49,194 nucleotides of DNA from Alphaproteobacteria bacterium. Lineage in GTDB: Bacteria; Pseudomonadota; Alphaproteobacteria; Sphingomonadales; Kordiimonadaceae. Positions within the stretch are counted from its first letter, which is position 1; every line of letters begins with the position of its first letter. The notes below the pieces were generated by a model that saw nothing but the letters and a program-made list of their open reading frames with translations, did not search any database and was not told the origin of the DNA. The position numbers and the translations under genes are program-made. This document shows positions 8,161 to 18,010 of the stretch, piece after piece. Where the stretch lies: assembly GCA_021774735.1 (NCBI GenBank), contig JAJFIS010000002.1, forward strand, positions 1 through 49,194, written 5' to 3'.

Positions 8161-9315
8161 TTACCCAAGCCCTGAGCCCTTAGGAGCAAGGGATACATCC
8201 CGGTGAGATGCGACGGATAAAATAAGCCCATAAGCGATCATAAAGGTTATCATCGCTGACCCACCGTAAGATACGAGGGGAAAAGGCACCCCGACCACGG
8301 GCAAAAGCCCCATGACCATGCCAACATTAATGAAAATATACATGAACAAGGTGAAGGATAGGCCAACCGACAATAGACGGCCAAACTGATTACGGCACCC
8401 AAGACCGATTAAAATACCATAGCCAAGAATGATCAGGCACACTCCGAGCAGAGCAAAGCCTCCTAACATGCCAAACTCTTCAACAACAACAGTGAAGATG
8501 AAATCTGTTTTCATTTCAGGCAGAAAATTGAGTTGGCTTTGTGTGCCTTGCAAAAAGCCTTTACCCGACATACCGCCTGAGCCAAGAGCGATCTTAGACT
8601 GGGTAATTTGATACCCTGCCCCAAGGGGATCACTTTCAGGATTTAGAAAAGTTAAAATCCGGTCCCGTTGATAGTCTCGCAGCATCGGCCAAATCACCCA
8701 AGGCGTTATGGCCAGCACAGCACCACCGCTCCAAAAGATATAAGACCGCGCTCCGGCCATAAAAATTGTTATGGCACCCACTGCAAAAATCATCAGCCCT
8801 GTGCCCAAGTCAGGTTGGCGAATAACAACCAACACCGGCACGGCGATTAAAAATAGCGGCGGCAACAGGTTGAACAGTCTTCGGCTTTGATAAAAATCTA
8901 AGCCGTGGAAGTAGCGCGCGAGCGCCAAAATTGTTGCAACTTTCATCAGTTCAGACGGCTGCAAGCGGGCGATGCCCAGATCAAGCCACCGCTGCCCACC
9001 CATACCTGTTGCTCCAATGAGCTCAACGGCGAGTAACAAGGCCAAGCCGCCAATCCACGCTGGGTAAGCAAGAGCAAACCAGATACGAATATCCGTTGCC
9101 GCTATCACTAACATTAACAGCATCGTTGGCAACAGCCGAATGAGGTGGATGCGGGCCCAAGGTTCAAAAGACCCCCCCGCGACCGAATATTGCATAGCGA
9201 CCCCAAAACCACCGAGTATCAGAATCAGAAGAATAATAAACCAATTGAGGCCCAGTAGCCTCTGCCACCAATTTTTATCTGTCCGGCGTGGGGCAAACAT
9301 GCGGGCACTACCCAT
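8161..9315 (-). CDS. rodA: Rod-shape peptidoglycan glycosyltransferase RodA
   Basis: A 384-residue SEDS-family membrane protein with about ten transmembrane segments. RodA polymerises lipid II into glycan strands in lateral wall synthesis, paired with the PBP2 transpeptidase. Family blocks include GATGMGGQRWLDLG, LQPSELMKVATILALA, RQPDLGTG and the C-terminal PLVSYGGSAM. The ATG at 9315 lies inside the end of mrdA, with an 8-nt overlap, so the two are translationally coupled. It is the last gene of the mreB-mreC-mreD-mrdA-rodA operon. The assignment to RodA rather than FtsW rests on this context and on the sequence. Confidence 0.96.
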   Translation of the reverse strand: MGSARMFAPRRTDKNWWQRLLGLNWFIILLILILGGFGVAMQYSVAGGSFEPWARIHLIRLLPTMLLMLVIAATDIRIWFALAYPAWIGGLALLLAVELIGATGMGGQRWLDLGIARLQPSELMKVATILALARYFHGLDFYQSRRLFNLLPPLFLIAVPVLVVIRQPDLGTGLMIFAVGAITIFMAGARSYIFWSGGAVLAITPWVIWPMLRDYQRDRILTFLNPESDPLGAGYQITQSKIALGSGGMSGKGFLQGTQSQLNFLPEMKTDFIFTVVVEEFGMLGGFALLGVCLIILGYGILIGLGCRNQFGRLLSVGLSFTLFMYIFINVGMVMGLLPVVGVPFPLVSYGGSAMITFMIAYGLILSVASHRDVSLAPKGSGLG

Positions 9316-11191
9316 ATTGACCTCCAGTGGCGGCTGAATTTAAGGCAGCACTACCCTGTTTTTTTGGTTGAAGCCCGGATTGATTTGCAATGGCAAAGTC
9401 AAGAATATCCCGGCCAACCGCAGCCGCTGCTCGCCCCCCACCCCCATGCTGCATAAGAACCGCGACCGCATACCTACTATCAACAACAGGGCCATAACCG
9501 ACGAAGACACCATGGTCGCGTGATGCCCAAGCTATATCCTCATTTTTAAGCACACCCTTTTCGCGCTCTTCCATTGTTATTCGGCGCACCTGTGCCGTTC
9601 CTGTTTTCCCAGCGAGCTGAGGGGCTGATTTAGGGCGCCTCACGTCATATGCCGTCCCCTGAGGGCGCATAACACCCGCCATAGCTTGATGTAGAAAATC
9701 CATATATTGCGGTGCTATGCCCAAGGACTGAAACTGAACGCTTTTTGATATATCTAGTTTGCCTTCATTAAAAATGAGGCGTGGCTCGACCATATTACCA
9801 CTGGCTAAGCGGGCCATCATAACTGCCAATTGCAGGGGTGTTGCCAGCATTGCGCCTTGGCCAATAGAAACATTCAAGGTTTCACCCAATTGCCATTTTT
9901 CGCCCTGCGTCGCCAGTTTCCAACCACGGTCAGGCACCAACCCCCTTCGTTCACCGTCAATGCCAATATCATATTTAACACCTAAACCAAATCGACGGGC
10001 GGACTTAGCCAGATCATCAATATCAAGTAATTCAGCTATGTGATAAAAATAAACATCACAGCTGCGGGCGATAGCTGTCTTAAGGTCAACGGCCCCATGT
10101 CCCTTTCGCTGCCAACAGTGGAATGTATGATCCCCCAATTCGTGTTTGCCTTCGCAGGTGAAGCGCGTATTTGGCTTAATCAAACCTTTTTCAAGCGCCG
10201 CAAGAGCCACTAGCATTTTTACAGTTGACCCGGGTGGAAATTGACCCCCGGTGCATTTGTTTAAAAGCGGTTTGCGGGGATCATTTAACAGCGATTGCCA
10301 GTTTTCCCGGCTCATGCCCCCTATGAAATCATTGGGGTCATAGCTAGGAGTAGAAGCCAGCGCCAAAACATCACCGTTAGTAATGTCGATCACCACTACC
10401 CCTGCGGCTTCTTCACCCAATCTTTTATTCACATATTTCTGTAAATCACTATCCAGCGTCACCCGTAAATCGGTGCCCTCTGATGCTTCTTGGCGTGGTG
10501 GCAATTCTCGCACTTCGCGGCCAACAGCATTTACCTCAACACGTTTGCGACCTGCACTTCCTTGTAAGGTATCTTCAAAACGCTTTTCCAACCCCTGTCG
10601 TCCGATTTTAAAACCCGGTAACAACAGAAGTGGGTCCTTTGATATATCTAAATCTTCAGCGCGGGGAGCCGCTACATAGCCAACGATATGCGCAAACTCT
10701 TGGCCGTGTGGATAATAGCGGATCATGCCTTCATCGGGGTAAACCCCCGGCAAGTCAGCGACTTCAGCGTTTAAGCGGCTGAAATCTTGCCAGTTTAAAC
10801 CATCCGTTATCTGAACCGGTATAAATTTCCTCTGCCGAGAGGCTTGCTCTTCGACGCGGGCGATTTGGTGAGGCTGCAGCTTGATCATCTTGCTAATTTT
10901 AGCAAGGGTTTGGCTCACTTTGCCTGTTTGCTCAGGGATCAAATAAACTTGAAAATCTCGTCTATTATCTGCTATCGCGCTGCCAAAGCGGTCCAAAATA
11001 CGCCCCCGTTCAGGCGATAGTAACCGAGTACTAATACGGTTTTCATCGGCCCTTAACCTATATTTTGCGCCCTGAACAATTGATAAGTAATAGAGCCGCC
11101 CACCAAGAATTGTGATAGCCAACCCTTGCAGCCCAGCAACCAGCAAGGCCCGGCGGGAAAATAATGTATATCTTAGTCCTTCTTTTGCCAT
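9308..11191 (-). CDS. mrdA: Penicillin-binding protein 2 (peptidoglycan D,D-transpeptidase)
   Basis: A 627-residue class B PBP that cross-links peptidoglycan in the Rod complex. One N-terminal membrane anchor (about 13-33) is followed by the PBP dimer/pedestal domain (about 50-230) and the transpeptidase domain. The active-site motif STVK puts the nucleophile at Ser322. The second motif is in RSCDVYF, and the third is KTGTAQ with Lys529. The transpeptidase domain begins around VVVIDITNGDVLALAS. Length is typical of PBP2. It starts 6 nt after the mreD stop and overlaps rodA. It is the usual target of mecillinam-type beta-lactams. Confidence 0.96.
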   Translation of the reverse strand: MAKEGLRYTLFSRRALLVAGLQGLAITILGGRLYYLSIVQGAKYRLRADENRISTRLLSPERGRILDRFGSAIADNRRDFQVYLIPEQTGKVSQTLAKISKMIKLQPHQIARVEEQASRQRKFIPVQITDGLNWQDFSRLNAEVADLPGVYPDEGMIRYYPHGQEFAHIVGYVAAPRAEDLDISKDPLLLLPGFKIGRQGLEKRFEDTLQGSAGRKRVEVNAVGREVRELPPRQEASEGTDLRVTLDSDLQKYVNKRLGEEAAGVVVIDITNGDVLALASTPSYDPNDFIGGMSRENWQSLLNDPRKPLLNKCTGGQFPPGSTVKMLVALAALEKGLIKPNTRFTCEGKHELGDHTFHCWQRKGHGAVDLKTAIARSCDVYFYHIAELLDIDDLAKSARRFGLGVKYDIGIDGERRGLVPDRGWKLATQGEKWQLGETLNVSIGQGAMLATPLQLAVMMARLASGNMVEPRLIFNEGKLDISKSVQFQSLGIAPQYMDFLHQAMAGVMRPQGTAYDVRRPKSAPQLAGKTGTAQVRRITMEEREKGVLKNEDIAWASRDHGVFVGYGPVVDSRYAVAVLMQHGGGGRAAAAVGRDILDFAIANQSGLQPKKQGSAALNSAATGGQYG

Positions 11192-11197
11192 GGCTTA

Positions 11198-11710
11198 CTA
11201 TAACAGATTTTTGCGTATACGGTTTAAAAGCCACGCCGTTGGTGGATAGGCAAAAATAGTGATCACATATTGTTGCAATAGAGGCAGCGGCGGCATGATT
11301 TGGTTACTTGCATAGCTTGATGCAGCCCAAGCAACAGCGTAATTCAACAAAGCTCCTGCCGCGAATACAATCCAATATATGATACCACTACGACCTTTAA
11401 AATACTTAAGCTGTGATAAGGCTCCAGCTCGGACCATCAAGAGCATCAATATATTCAGCCCCATAGGAACATTCATCCATAAATCAAGCAGTAATCCTGC
11501 AAAGGCTGCAGCACCAAGGGGCATTGCCATTGGGCGGTGACAGGTCCAATAAAAAACGGCTATCAGTGGCAAATGTGGGAAAGCAAAACTAGAGGCACCC
11601 GTGCCAATGGGCAACATCATGAGGATGGTGAAAAACACAGTTATTCCAAGTGGAACAAGACCTGCAAATCCACTGCTACCAAAAATGCTGATGCTCTCTG
11701 CTTTTTTCAT
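11198..11710 (-). CDS. mreD: Rod shape-determining protein MreD
   Basis: A 170-residue integral membrane protein with about five or six hydrophobic segments, no soluble domain and a basic C-terminus. MreD is poorly conserved and is recognised here by size, hydrophobicity and position. The segment GLLLDLWMNVPMGLN matches the family's conserved DLxxxxPLG-type motif. Its ATG overlaps the mreC stop (ATGA) and mrdA follows after 6 nt. It is part of the complex that joins MreB filaments to wall synthesis. Confidence 0.9.
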   Translation of the reverse strand: MKKAESISIFGSSGFAGLVPLGITVFFTILMMLPIGTGASSFAFPHLPLIAVFYWTCHRPMAMPLGAAAFAGLLLDLWMNVPMGLNILMLLMVRAGALSQLKYFKGRSGIIYWIVFAAGALLNYAVAWAASSYASNQIMPPLPLLQQYVITIFAYPPTAWLLNRIRKNLL

Positions 11711-12588
11711 AGCCCGCCCCCTGACACTCTCTCGGCTTCTGGTGGAACAGGGCGATAGGCCAAAATTTTAATATAATCAAGCCGTTCCAAAAGCCCTGCG
11801 GGCTTGATAAATGCTTGCTCATTTATAATCTCAACGACAATACCCACTAACAGATCAGGCGGATAAACACCGCCGTGGCCAGAGCTGAGGATCCTATCTC
11901 CAACTAAAATATCATTATCACGAGGCAAAAAACCTAGCTTAAGAAGGTCGTCATTCTGGCCCATAGAGATTGCGAGGTCGCCCGTCCGCTCCACCCGAAC
12001 CGGCACCCGACTGTTTAAGTCTGTTACGAGTAAAACCCTGCTGGAATAAACCCCTAGTTCTGTGACCCTGCCTATAAGGCCGATATCATCAACCGCTGGC
12101 CAACCACGCTCGATCCCATCACTGGATCCACCATTGACCATTACATTGCGCTCAAAAGCGCCGCCGCCAACGCCCACAACCCTAACCGCTGCTGCCGTTG
12201 GCACGGTGCGCCCCGGAGCCTTTAACAAAGCGCGCAGTCTAATATTTTCATGGCTTAGTTGGGCCGCAGCCTCCTGCCACTGCAACAAACGCTGATTTTC
12301 ACTGCGCAATTCAGCATTAAGAATATAGGTGTCTGATACACCTACGATGCGCTCTATACCCGATTGTATCGCCCGGATCGGTTGGTCAAAAAGGGAAAGC
12401 ATCGGGGCAACGCCGTCCCCTGCCACTTCACGCATCCAAGCGGGGGCACTACTCTCATAACGCTCTAACGTTAAAAGGCTAAGCGCAATTGCAAGATAAA
12501 TGAGGAAGCCATATTGGGCTTTGCGCTGACGAATAGTCATCCGGGAATGCTGTGTTGACCCTCGTACTGTTGACGAAATTGGTCGCAC
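11707..12588 (-). CDS. mreC: Rod shape-determining protein MreC
   Basis: A 293-residue bitopic inner-membrane protein: a short cytoplasmic tail, one transmembrane helix (about 27-45), a coiled-coil region (about 85-120, LRSENQRLLQWQEAAAQ) and a periplasmic beta domain. Typical blocks are VVGVGGGAFERNVMVNGG, GIERGWPAV, GRVTELGVYSSRVLLVTD and ILSSGHGGVYPPDLLVG. MreC forms the periplasmic scaffold that activates PBP2. The chosen start is GTG at 12588, with GGAAGGG upstream; the next ATG at 12540 has no recognisable site. The stop overlaps the mreD start. Confidence 0.94.
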   Translation of the reverse strand: MRPISSTVRGSTQHSRMTIRQRKAQYGFLIYLAIALSLLTLERYESSAPAWMREVAGDGVAPMLSLFDQPIRAIQSGIERIVGVSDTYILNAELRSENQRLLQWQEAAAQLSHENIRLRALLKAPGRTVPTAAAVRVVGVGGGAFERNVMVNGGSSDGIERGWPAVDDIGLIGRVTELGVYSSRVLLVTDLNSRVPVRVERTGDLAISMGQNDDLLKLGFLPRDNDILVGDRILSSGHGGVYPPDLLVGIVVEIINEQAFIKPAGLLERLDYIKILAYRPVPPEAERVSGGGL

Positions 12589-12621
12589 GAAACATACCCT
12601 TCCCGTTAATATCTTCTTGAA

Positions 12622-13656
<1,035 letters not shown>

Positions 13657-13907
13657 TCATGCCTCGCTAAATCAATCTGTTGCATGCCAGCGCCTGTGGT
13701 GCCAACACCTACCATATGTGCGTTATGAGGCTTTGTTTGCCCCTTATCAAGTCTTCATACCATCCTTAAGTAGATGAGCCTCATTTTTTGTGTTTCATAG
13801 GCATATTTGCCGTGAAATAAGGCGAAAGCATGAAAAGCCTCGGCAAATCATCCATTTATCTGCCGTTTCGAAACGAATCGCTTTTAGCCAATTTTCATGG
13901 GCGACAA

Positions 13908-15443
13908 TTATCCCACTGCTGACGGCGCCTGTCTCTCACGTTTAACAAATAATTTGTTCGCTGCTGACACATAAGCCCTTGCCGCTGCTGTCACCGTATC
14001 TTCATGTGCGCCTTGACCATTAACCAGACGGCCATCTTCTTCCAGTCGCACCGTGCATTCCGCCTGCGCGTCGGTGCCCTTTGTAACCGCATGCACCTGA
14101 AATAAAACCAAATGTGGTGACAGATCGGTTAGCTCTTTGATGGCGTTAAAAACAGCATCAATCGGCCCAGCACCATAAGCCACCGTATAGACATTCTCGT
14201 CGTCAATTTGCAGAGCCAGATCAGATATCGCCCGCCCTTTGGTCGAGCTATGCGTGCTAACACTCACCACTTGAATACGGTTTAAAGCGGTCGCCACCTC
14301 ATCATCTACAAGGGCGATGATATCTTCATCATAAATATTTTTCTTGCGGTCGCCCAGCGCCTTGAAACGCTTAAAACATTCCTGGAAGGCATTGTCCCCA
14401 AGCTCATAGCCAAGGTCTTTTAGTTTATCGGCAAAGGCATGGCGGCCACTATGCTTGCCCATCACCAGCAGTGATTTTTTCAGGCCAACGGATTCAGGCG
14501 TCATAATTTCATAGGTTTCAGCCGCTTTTAAAACGCCGTCTTGGTGGATGCCACTTTCATGGGCAAAAGCGTTTGCGCCGACAATAGCTTTGTTATTTTG
14601 CACCGTGAAACCAGTAACGGTGGAAACCAACCGTGATGCCTGCGTTATCTCCTCAGCATTAATTGCGGTCTCATAGGGCAGAATATCACCCCGGGTACGC
14701 AGCGCCATGACCACTTCTTCCATCGCGGCATTGCCCGCCCGCTCACCGATGCCGTTTATCGTACATTCAATTTGGCGTGCCCCGCCGATGACCCCCGCGA
14801 CCGAATTGGCGACCGCTAAGCCTAAATCATTATGACAGTGGGTCGAAAATATCGCTTTATCGGCATTTGGCACCCGCTCAATGACATTGCGGAACATAGC
14901 GCCATATTCATCGGGCGTGGCATAGCCTACGGTATCGGGCAGATTAATCGTCGTCGCCCCGGCATTAATCGCGATCTCGACCGCCCGGCACATAAAATCC
15001 AATTCACTGCGGGTGGCGTCTTCGGCGCTCCATTCCACATCTTCCACCAGCGACCGAGCTTTTGAAACTGAACTATGGATTGCTTCCAGCACATTGGAAG
15101 GCTCCATTTGCAATTTCACCTTCATATGCAAAGGGCTGGTGGCAATGAAAGTATGAATGCGGGGCTTTAAGGCAGGCTTTAAGGCTTCTGCCGCGCGCTC
15201 AATATCGCCCGGAGCAGCGCGGGCGAGCGAACATATTATGGCTGATTTTGATTGTTCGGCGATTTTGTTTATGGCTTCAAAGTCACCGTTGGAGGCAATG
15301 GCGAACCCTGCTTCAATAACGTCAACATTCAGCGCTTCTAATGTGCTGGCAATGCGTAATTTCTCTTCCAAAGTCATCGAGGCACCGGGGGATTGCTCAC
15401 CGTCTCTCAGCGTCGTGTCAAATATACGAACATGGTCTGACAT
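13908..15443 (-). CDS. leuA: 2-isopropylmalate synthase
   Basis: A 511-residue enzyme that condenses 2-ketoisovalerate with acetyl-CoA in the first committed step of leucine synthesis. The TIM-barrel domain starts [13 protein letters not shown] (8-20). The metal-binding HxH is at H202/H204 in HCHNDLG, and GIGERAGNA is present. The C-terminal part (about 390-500) is the leucine-binding regulatory domain, which gives feedback inhibition. The ATG at 15443 has AAGGAG at a good distance; an in-frame GTG 9 nt upstream touches that site and is rejected. The gene has a 370-nt leader with a leucine-rich peptide, so attenuation-like control is likely. Confidence 0.96.
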   Translation of the reverse strand: MSDHVRIFDTTLRDGEQSPGASMTLEEKLRIASTLEALNVDVIEAGFAIASNGDFEAINKIAEQSKSAIICSLARAAPGDIERAAEALKPALKPRIHTFIATSPLHMKVKLQMEPSNVLEAIHSSVSKARSLVEDVEWSAEDATRSELDFMCRAVEIAINAGATTINLPDTVGYATPDEYGAMFRNVIERVPNADKAIFSTHCHNDLGLAVANSVAGVIGGARQIECTINGIGERAGNAAMEEVVMALRTRGDILPYETAINAEEITQASRLVSTVTGFTVQNNKAIVGANAFAHESGIHQDGVLKAAETYEIMTPESVGLKKSLLVMGKHSGRHAFADKLKDLGYELGDNAFQECFKRFKALGDRKKNIYDEDIIALVDDEVATALNRIQVVSVSTHSSTKGRAISDLALQIDDENVYTVAYGAGPIDAVFNAIKELTDLSPHLVLFQVHAVTKGTDAQAECTVRLEEDGRLVNGQGAHEDTVTAAARAYVSAANKLFVKRERQAPSAVG

Positions 15444-15511
15444 TTCAGACACTCCTTATCATAATAGATTTAAAATATACTTGGATTTACAAATAATTAC
15501 TATCTGAAATT

Positions 15512-15560
15512 GCCCTTAAGCGAGATGGTGTTACTTATCTTTACCCCGCCGCTTAAGGGC
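15512..15560 (-). promoter_or_regulatory. Leader stem-loop upstream of leuA (possible attenuator)
   Basis: Two arms, GCCCTTAAGCG and CGCTTAAGGGC (15550-15560 and 15512-15522), are perfect 11-bp complements separated by 27 nt. The 5' arm in the transcript contains the stop codon of the leucine-rich leader peptide. Upstream, AGGGC inside the leader frame can pair with GCCCT of the same arm, giving mutually exclusive folds. No U-run follows the stem, so it is not an ordinary intrinsic terminator. The leader segment CTTATCA is also complementary to TGATAAG at the leuA ribosome-binding site, so translational control is an alternative. Confidence 0.55.
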
Positions 15561-15648
15561 TGATAAGTCGCCCTAATAATGGTGTTGATAGCCTCGCAAG
15601 GCCCGCTGAATACAAATGTGCCGATAAATTTACAGGTAAAAGCACCAT
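15553..15648 (-). CDS. Putative leucine leader peptide of leuA
   Basis: A 31-codon frame in the leuA leader starts at ATG 15648 with a purine-rich GAAGGGGG just before it. It encodes nine leucines (codons 3, 4, 8, 12, 17, 20, 24, 25 and 28), including two Leu-Leu pairs. Leu content near 30% in such a short frame, just upstream of a leucine biosynthetic gene, is the hallmark of an attenuation leader. Its TAA stop (15553-15555) falls inside the 5' arm of a perfect 11-bp hairpin in the transcript. No signal peptide or domain is present. The composition and overlap are visible directly; the regulatory role is inference. Confidence 0.68.
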   Translation of the reverse strand: MVLLPVNLSAHLYSAGLARLSTPLLGRLISP

Positions 15649-15820
15649 GCCCCCTTCATCGGGCAGGGTCGCATAAGCTATAATATGCTCGTTCCTTAAC
15701 ATGGGCCTGATCCATTATTTTTAGCAGCAATTAAACCAATTGCACTTTCTTCATAGCATGATGGTTTGCATATGGAAAATATTTTAATTTTTTACAATTG
15801 AGGTATAATCGTCAGCCTTC

Positions 15821-17224
15821 TCACCCCTCAAAGGGACCGCAGACCAAGGCGCGTTCAACGCCGGGAGTGAGATGATCCAAGCCGTCGATGAGGCGTTCAC
15901 GGCCCAGTAACACATCGCGGATTTGGCCGCTGTAGCGCACGGCGGTTTCGCGCATCATGCCCAGCATCGGCCAACCCCACAGCGCGGATACCGTCACGCC
16001 GTCTTGCACGAAATGCGGGTCAGTTAGGAAGGTGCAAGCCAGCACAGGCTCCACCGGGCTGCGATTAGTGGGACTGCCGCCAACGAGGTCGATCACCACC
16101 GAGCCATCCACCATCACATTCTTTAGGTGATCATTACTGACCAGAAATTTCACCCCGCGCAAATAAGCCGGTTGCTCGGCGCCGTTAACGACCAAGTCGG
16201 CGTCCTTCAGCCAAAATTCGATCCGCCCTTTAGCGGTGTGGGTGCGGCCCAAAATGCTGATAACCTCCACTCCTTGGTCAAAAAGCTCATGCATAGCGCC
16301 TTGCCCCACATTGCCGTAACCAAGGATGACCGCTTTGGTTTTCGCCTTAACGTGGTCGGGTCGGTTTTCAGCTAGCAATTTCATGCCGTAACGTGCGCCC
16401 GCCATGCCGGTTTCGTGCAAACATTGAATGCGGCGCAGGCCCGTGGGCAAAGGCGGATGGCTTTCCCGGTAGGCTCTCACCGCTTCCTCGCCCGCGTCGT
16501 TTATGAAGGCCCGCACGTCAAACAAATGGGTGCCGAGCGCACTCAACTGCGCGAGAATACCCTTGTCATCCGTGAATGTCTCACTGTCATAAACATACAG
16601 CGCATTGCCGCCAACGGCATCGAGCGCATCGAAGCTGATGCTGTCATGCAACAGCTTCACCGAGCGTGGGTCCCGGTTGCCCGAGCGGCGCACGCTGTAG
16701 GTCATCAGCGGTGTCCACTGCAGGATGCGCACGCGCAAGTTACCAATGCTATTATCGGCCATGAAGGGCGCAAGGGCGGCCGCCATCGCGGTACGGCCCA
16801 ATATCTCGGTGTCGGTCTGCACCTTGGGGCTTTCCAAAATTTCTTCCATCGCCAGCACGTTGATGCGGCTATCTTCCAGCAACTTCGCGCGCTCGGGGTA
16901 GCTATGGAAATGCGCCATGCAAAAAAGCGTCGCGCCGGGCTTCATCATCTTTATCGTATCCAGCGCCGGGCCTTTGAACTTAATCAACAGGTCTTTGTCG
17001 CGGTAGATGCTCTCCGCACCTTCCATAGTGGCGCCCGCGCGCTCATATTCAGCGTCCAAGAAGCCGACGCCTTCGCCCGCGCCAAATTCAACCGAAATGC
17101 TGTGGCCAGCCGAGACCAGCGCTGCCACGTCATCCGGCACCAAGGCCACGCGCTTTTCAAGCCCGCCGGGGTTTTCTGGTGACGCAATTTCACGCGCTAC
17201 GGCGATATTTTTAAAGGATGTCAT
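15821..17224 (-). CDS. Alanine dehydrogenase/PNT-family NAD(P)-dependent dehydrogenase, atypical
   Basis: A 467-residue protein of the AlaDH/PNT (alanine dehydrogenase and transhydrogenase alpha) superfamily. The N-terminal domain shows the family pattern: EKRVALVPDDVAALVSAGH, EFGAGEGVGFLDAEYERAGA, then LLIKFKGP and HFHSYPERAKLL, positions where AlaDH has its substrate Lys and His. A later Rossmann core has GYGNVGQGAMHE (about 302-313). At about 467 residues it is roughly 100 longer than standard alanine dehydrogenase, with extra sequence between the two halves. The substrate is therefore uncertain. Base composition is visibly more GC-rich than its neighbours. ATG 17224 is chosen over TTG 17227, with AAGGCA upstream. 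Confidence 0.72.
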   Translation of the reverse strand: MTSFKNIAVAREIASPENPGGLEKRVALVPDDVAALVSAGHSISVEFGAGEGVGFLDAEYERAGATMEGAESIYRDKDLLIKFKGPALDTIKMMKPGATLFCMAHFHSYPERAKLLEDSRINVLAMEEILESPKVQTDTEILGRTAMAAALAPFMADNSIGNLRVRILQWTPLMTYSVRRSGNRDPRSVKLLHDSISFDALDAVGGNALYVYDSETFTDDKGILAQLSALGTHLFDVRAFINDAGEEAVRAYRESHPPLPTGLRRIQCLHETGMAGARYGMKLLAENRPDHVKAKTKAVILGYGNVGQGAMHELFDQGVEVISILGRTHTAKGRIEFWLKDADLVVNGAEQPAYLRGVKFLVSNDHLKNVMVDGSVVIDLVGGSPTNRSPVEPVLACTFLTDPHFVQDGVTVSALWGWPMLGMMRETAVRYSGQIRDVLLGRERLIDGLDHLTPGVERALVCGPFEG

Positions 17225-17325
17225 CAAGCTGCCTTATGATAAATTACATTACGGTATGAGATGCCCCTAGTTTGTTAGACACCTTGTAGTATCCGATATT
17301 AACCTAACACTATTAGTAATTCTGT

Positions 17326-17386
17326 TACATTGTAAGAATATTTGAGCAAATAACTTGAAGAAATATGATCTTTAGCCTACAATGTA
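17326..17386 (+). promoter_or_regulatory. Paired palindromes, likely ParD operator region
   Basis: Two near-identical odd-centred palindromes, TTACATTGTAA (17325-17335) and TACAATGTA (17378-17386), lie about 52 bp apart, close to five helical turns, upstream of the parD start. A third imperfect palindrome (TACCA...TGGTA) follows at about 17385-17400, next to the probable -10 region. Ribbon-helix-helix antitoxins normally bind such sites and autorepress, so these are good operator candidates. This is inference from position and symmetry. Confidence 0.45.
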
Positions 17387-17418
17387 CCATATATTGGTAT
17401 AACATAAGGAGTGATAAT

Positions 17419-17658
17419 TTGGGTAGAAATACAAGTGTCACGCTAGGTGATCACCTCGAAGAATATGCCGGTGAACAGGTAAAAGTAGGCCGTTACGGCT
17501 CTATTAGTGAAGTTGTCAGGGCGGGTGTGCGCCTTTTAGAAATACAAGAGCATAAATTAAACGTCTTGCGTAATGCCTTGGTTGAAGGTGAAGAGAGCGG
17601 AAAACCTGAACCCTTTAGCATGCAAGATTTTCTTGATGAGCAAGATTTTTTAAAGTAG
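17419..17658 (+). CDS. parD: Type II antitoxin, ParD family
   Basis: A 79-residue antitoxin. The N-terminal ribbon-helix-helix (NTSVTLGDHLEEYAGEQVKVGRYGSISEVVRAGVRLLE, about 3-41) matches ParD. The acidic C-terminal tail (EPFSMQDFLDEQDFLK) is the usual toxin-wrapping part. The start is TTG at 17419, because AAGGAG (17406-17411) sits 7 nt before it and the family begins here. The stop codon is directly followed by the parE ATG. It lies on a small island inside the branched-chain amino acid cluster. Confidence 0.88.
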   Translation: MGRNTSVTLGDHLEEYAGEQVKVGRYGSISEVVRAGVRLLEIQEHKLNVLRNALVEGEESGKPEPFSMQDFLDEQDFLK

Positions 17659-17949
17659 ATGCACAAATATAGCCTAAGGCCAAAAGCCCGTAATGACTTG
17701 CGCAAAATTTTAAAATATACGGCAAATAAATACGGGAAAATGCAAGCTAAAAAATACGCTTTTGATTTGGATGTTGGCATACTCCAAGTGTGTGAGTATC
17801 CCAAATCGGGTCTTAATGTATCATATATTAAAGCAGATTATTGGCGCATTAACATTGAAGCGCATGCCGTATATTATAAAATCACTAATAATCAAATTGA
17901 TATTATCCGCATTCTTGACCAACGGATGAACCCCGAAAACTGGTTATAA
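17659..17949 (+). CDS. parE: Type II toxin, ParE/RelE superfamily
   Basis: A 96-residue basic toxin of the RelE/ParE superfamily. Family features are the opening YSLRPKARNDLRKILKYTAN, the central SYIKADYWRINIEAHAVYYKI and the closing IIRILDQRMNPENWL. ParE toxins that have been studied poison DNA gyrase. The start ATG abuts the parD stop with no gap, the usual coupled arrangement with the antitoxin first. Length is normal and no defect is visible, so the module should be intact. Confidence 0.9.
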   Translation: MHKYSLRPKARNDLRKILKYTANKYGKMQAKKYAFDLDVGILQVCEYPKSGLNVSYIKADYWRINIEAHAVYYKITNNQIDIIRILDQRMNPENWL

Positions 17950-17979
17950 TATTAGGGGTAAGGGAAATTAGCTAATCAG

Positions 17980-18010
17980 TATCTTACACTATCGGATATA
18001 GTGTAAGATA
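17980..18010 (+). repeat. Perfect 13-bp inverted repeat between two TA modules
   Basis: Arms TATCTTACACTAT (17980-17992) and ATAGTGTAAGATA (17998-18010) are exact reverse complements around a 5-nt spacer. The repeat sits 30 bp after the parE stop and touches the point where homology to a HigB-type toxin begins. It shares the TTACA/TGTAA half-sites of the parDE palindromes. No T-run follows, so it is either an operator or a deletion or insertion junction rather than a plain terminator. Confidence 0.7.

Noticed and set aside
13863-13874. CGTTTCGAAACG palindrome after leuA as a terminator
   Set aside because: The stem is short, has no T-run on the leuA strand and no loop; it is better treated as chance.
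16415-17182. 255-codon plus-strand frame
   Set aside because: It is antisense to the GC-rich ald-like gene; high GC removes stops in the opposite frame. It is rich in His, Arg and Gln and has no known domain.
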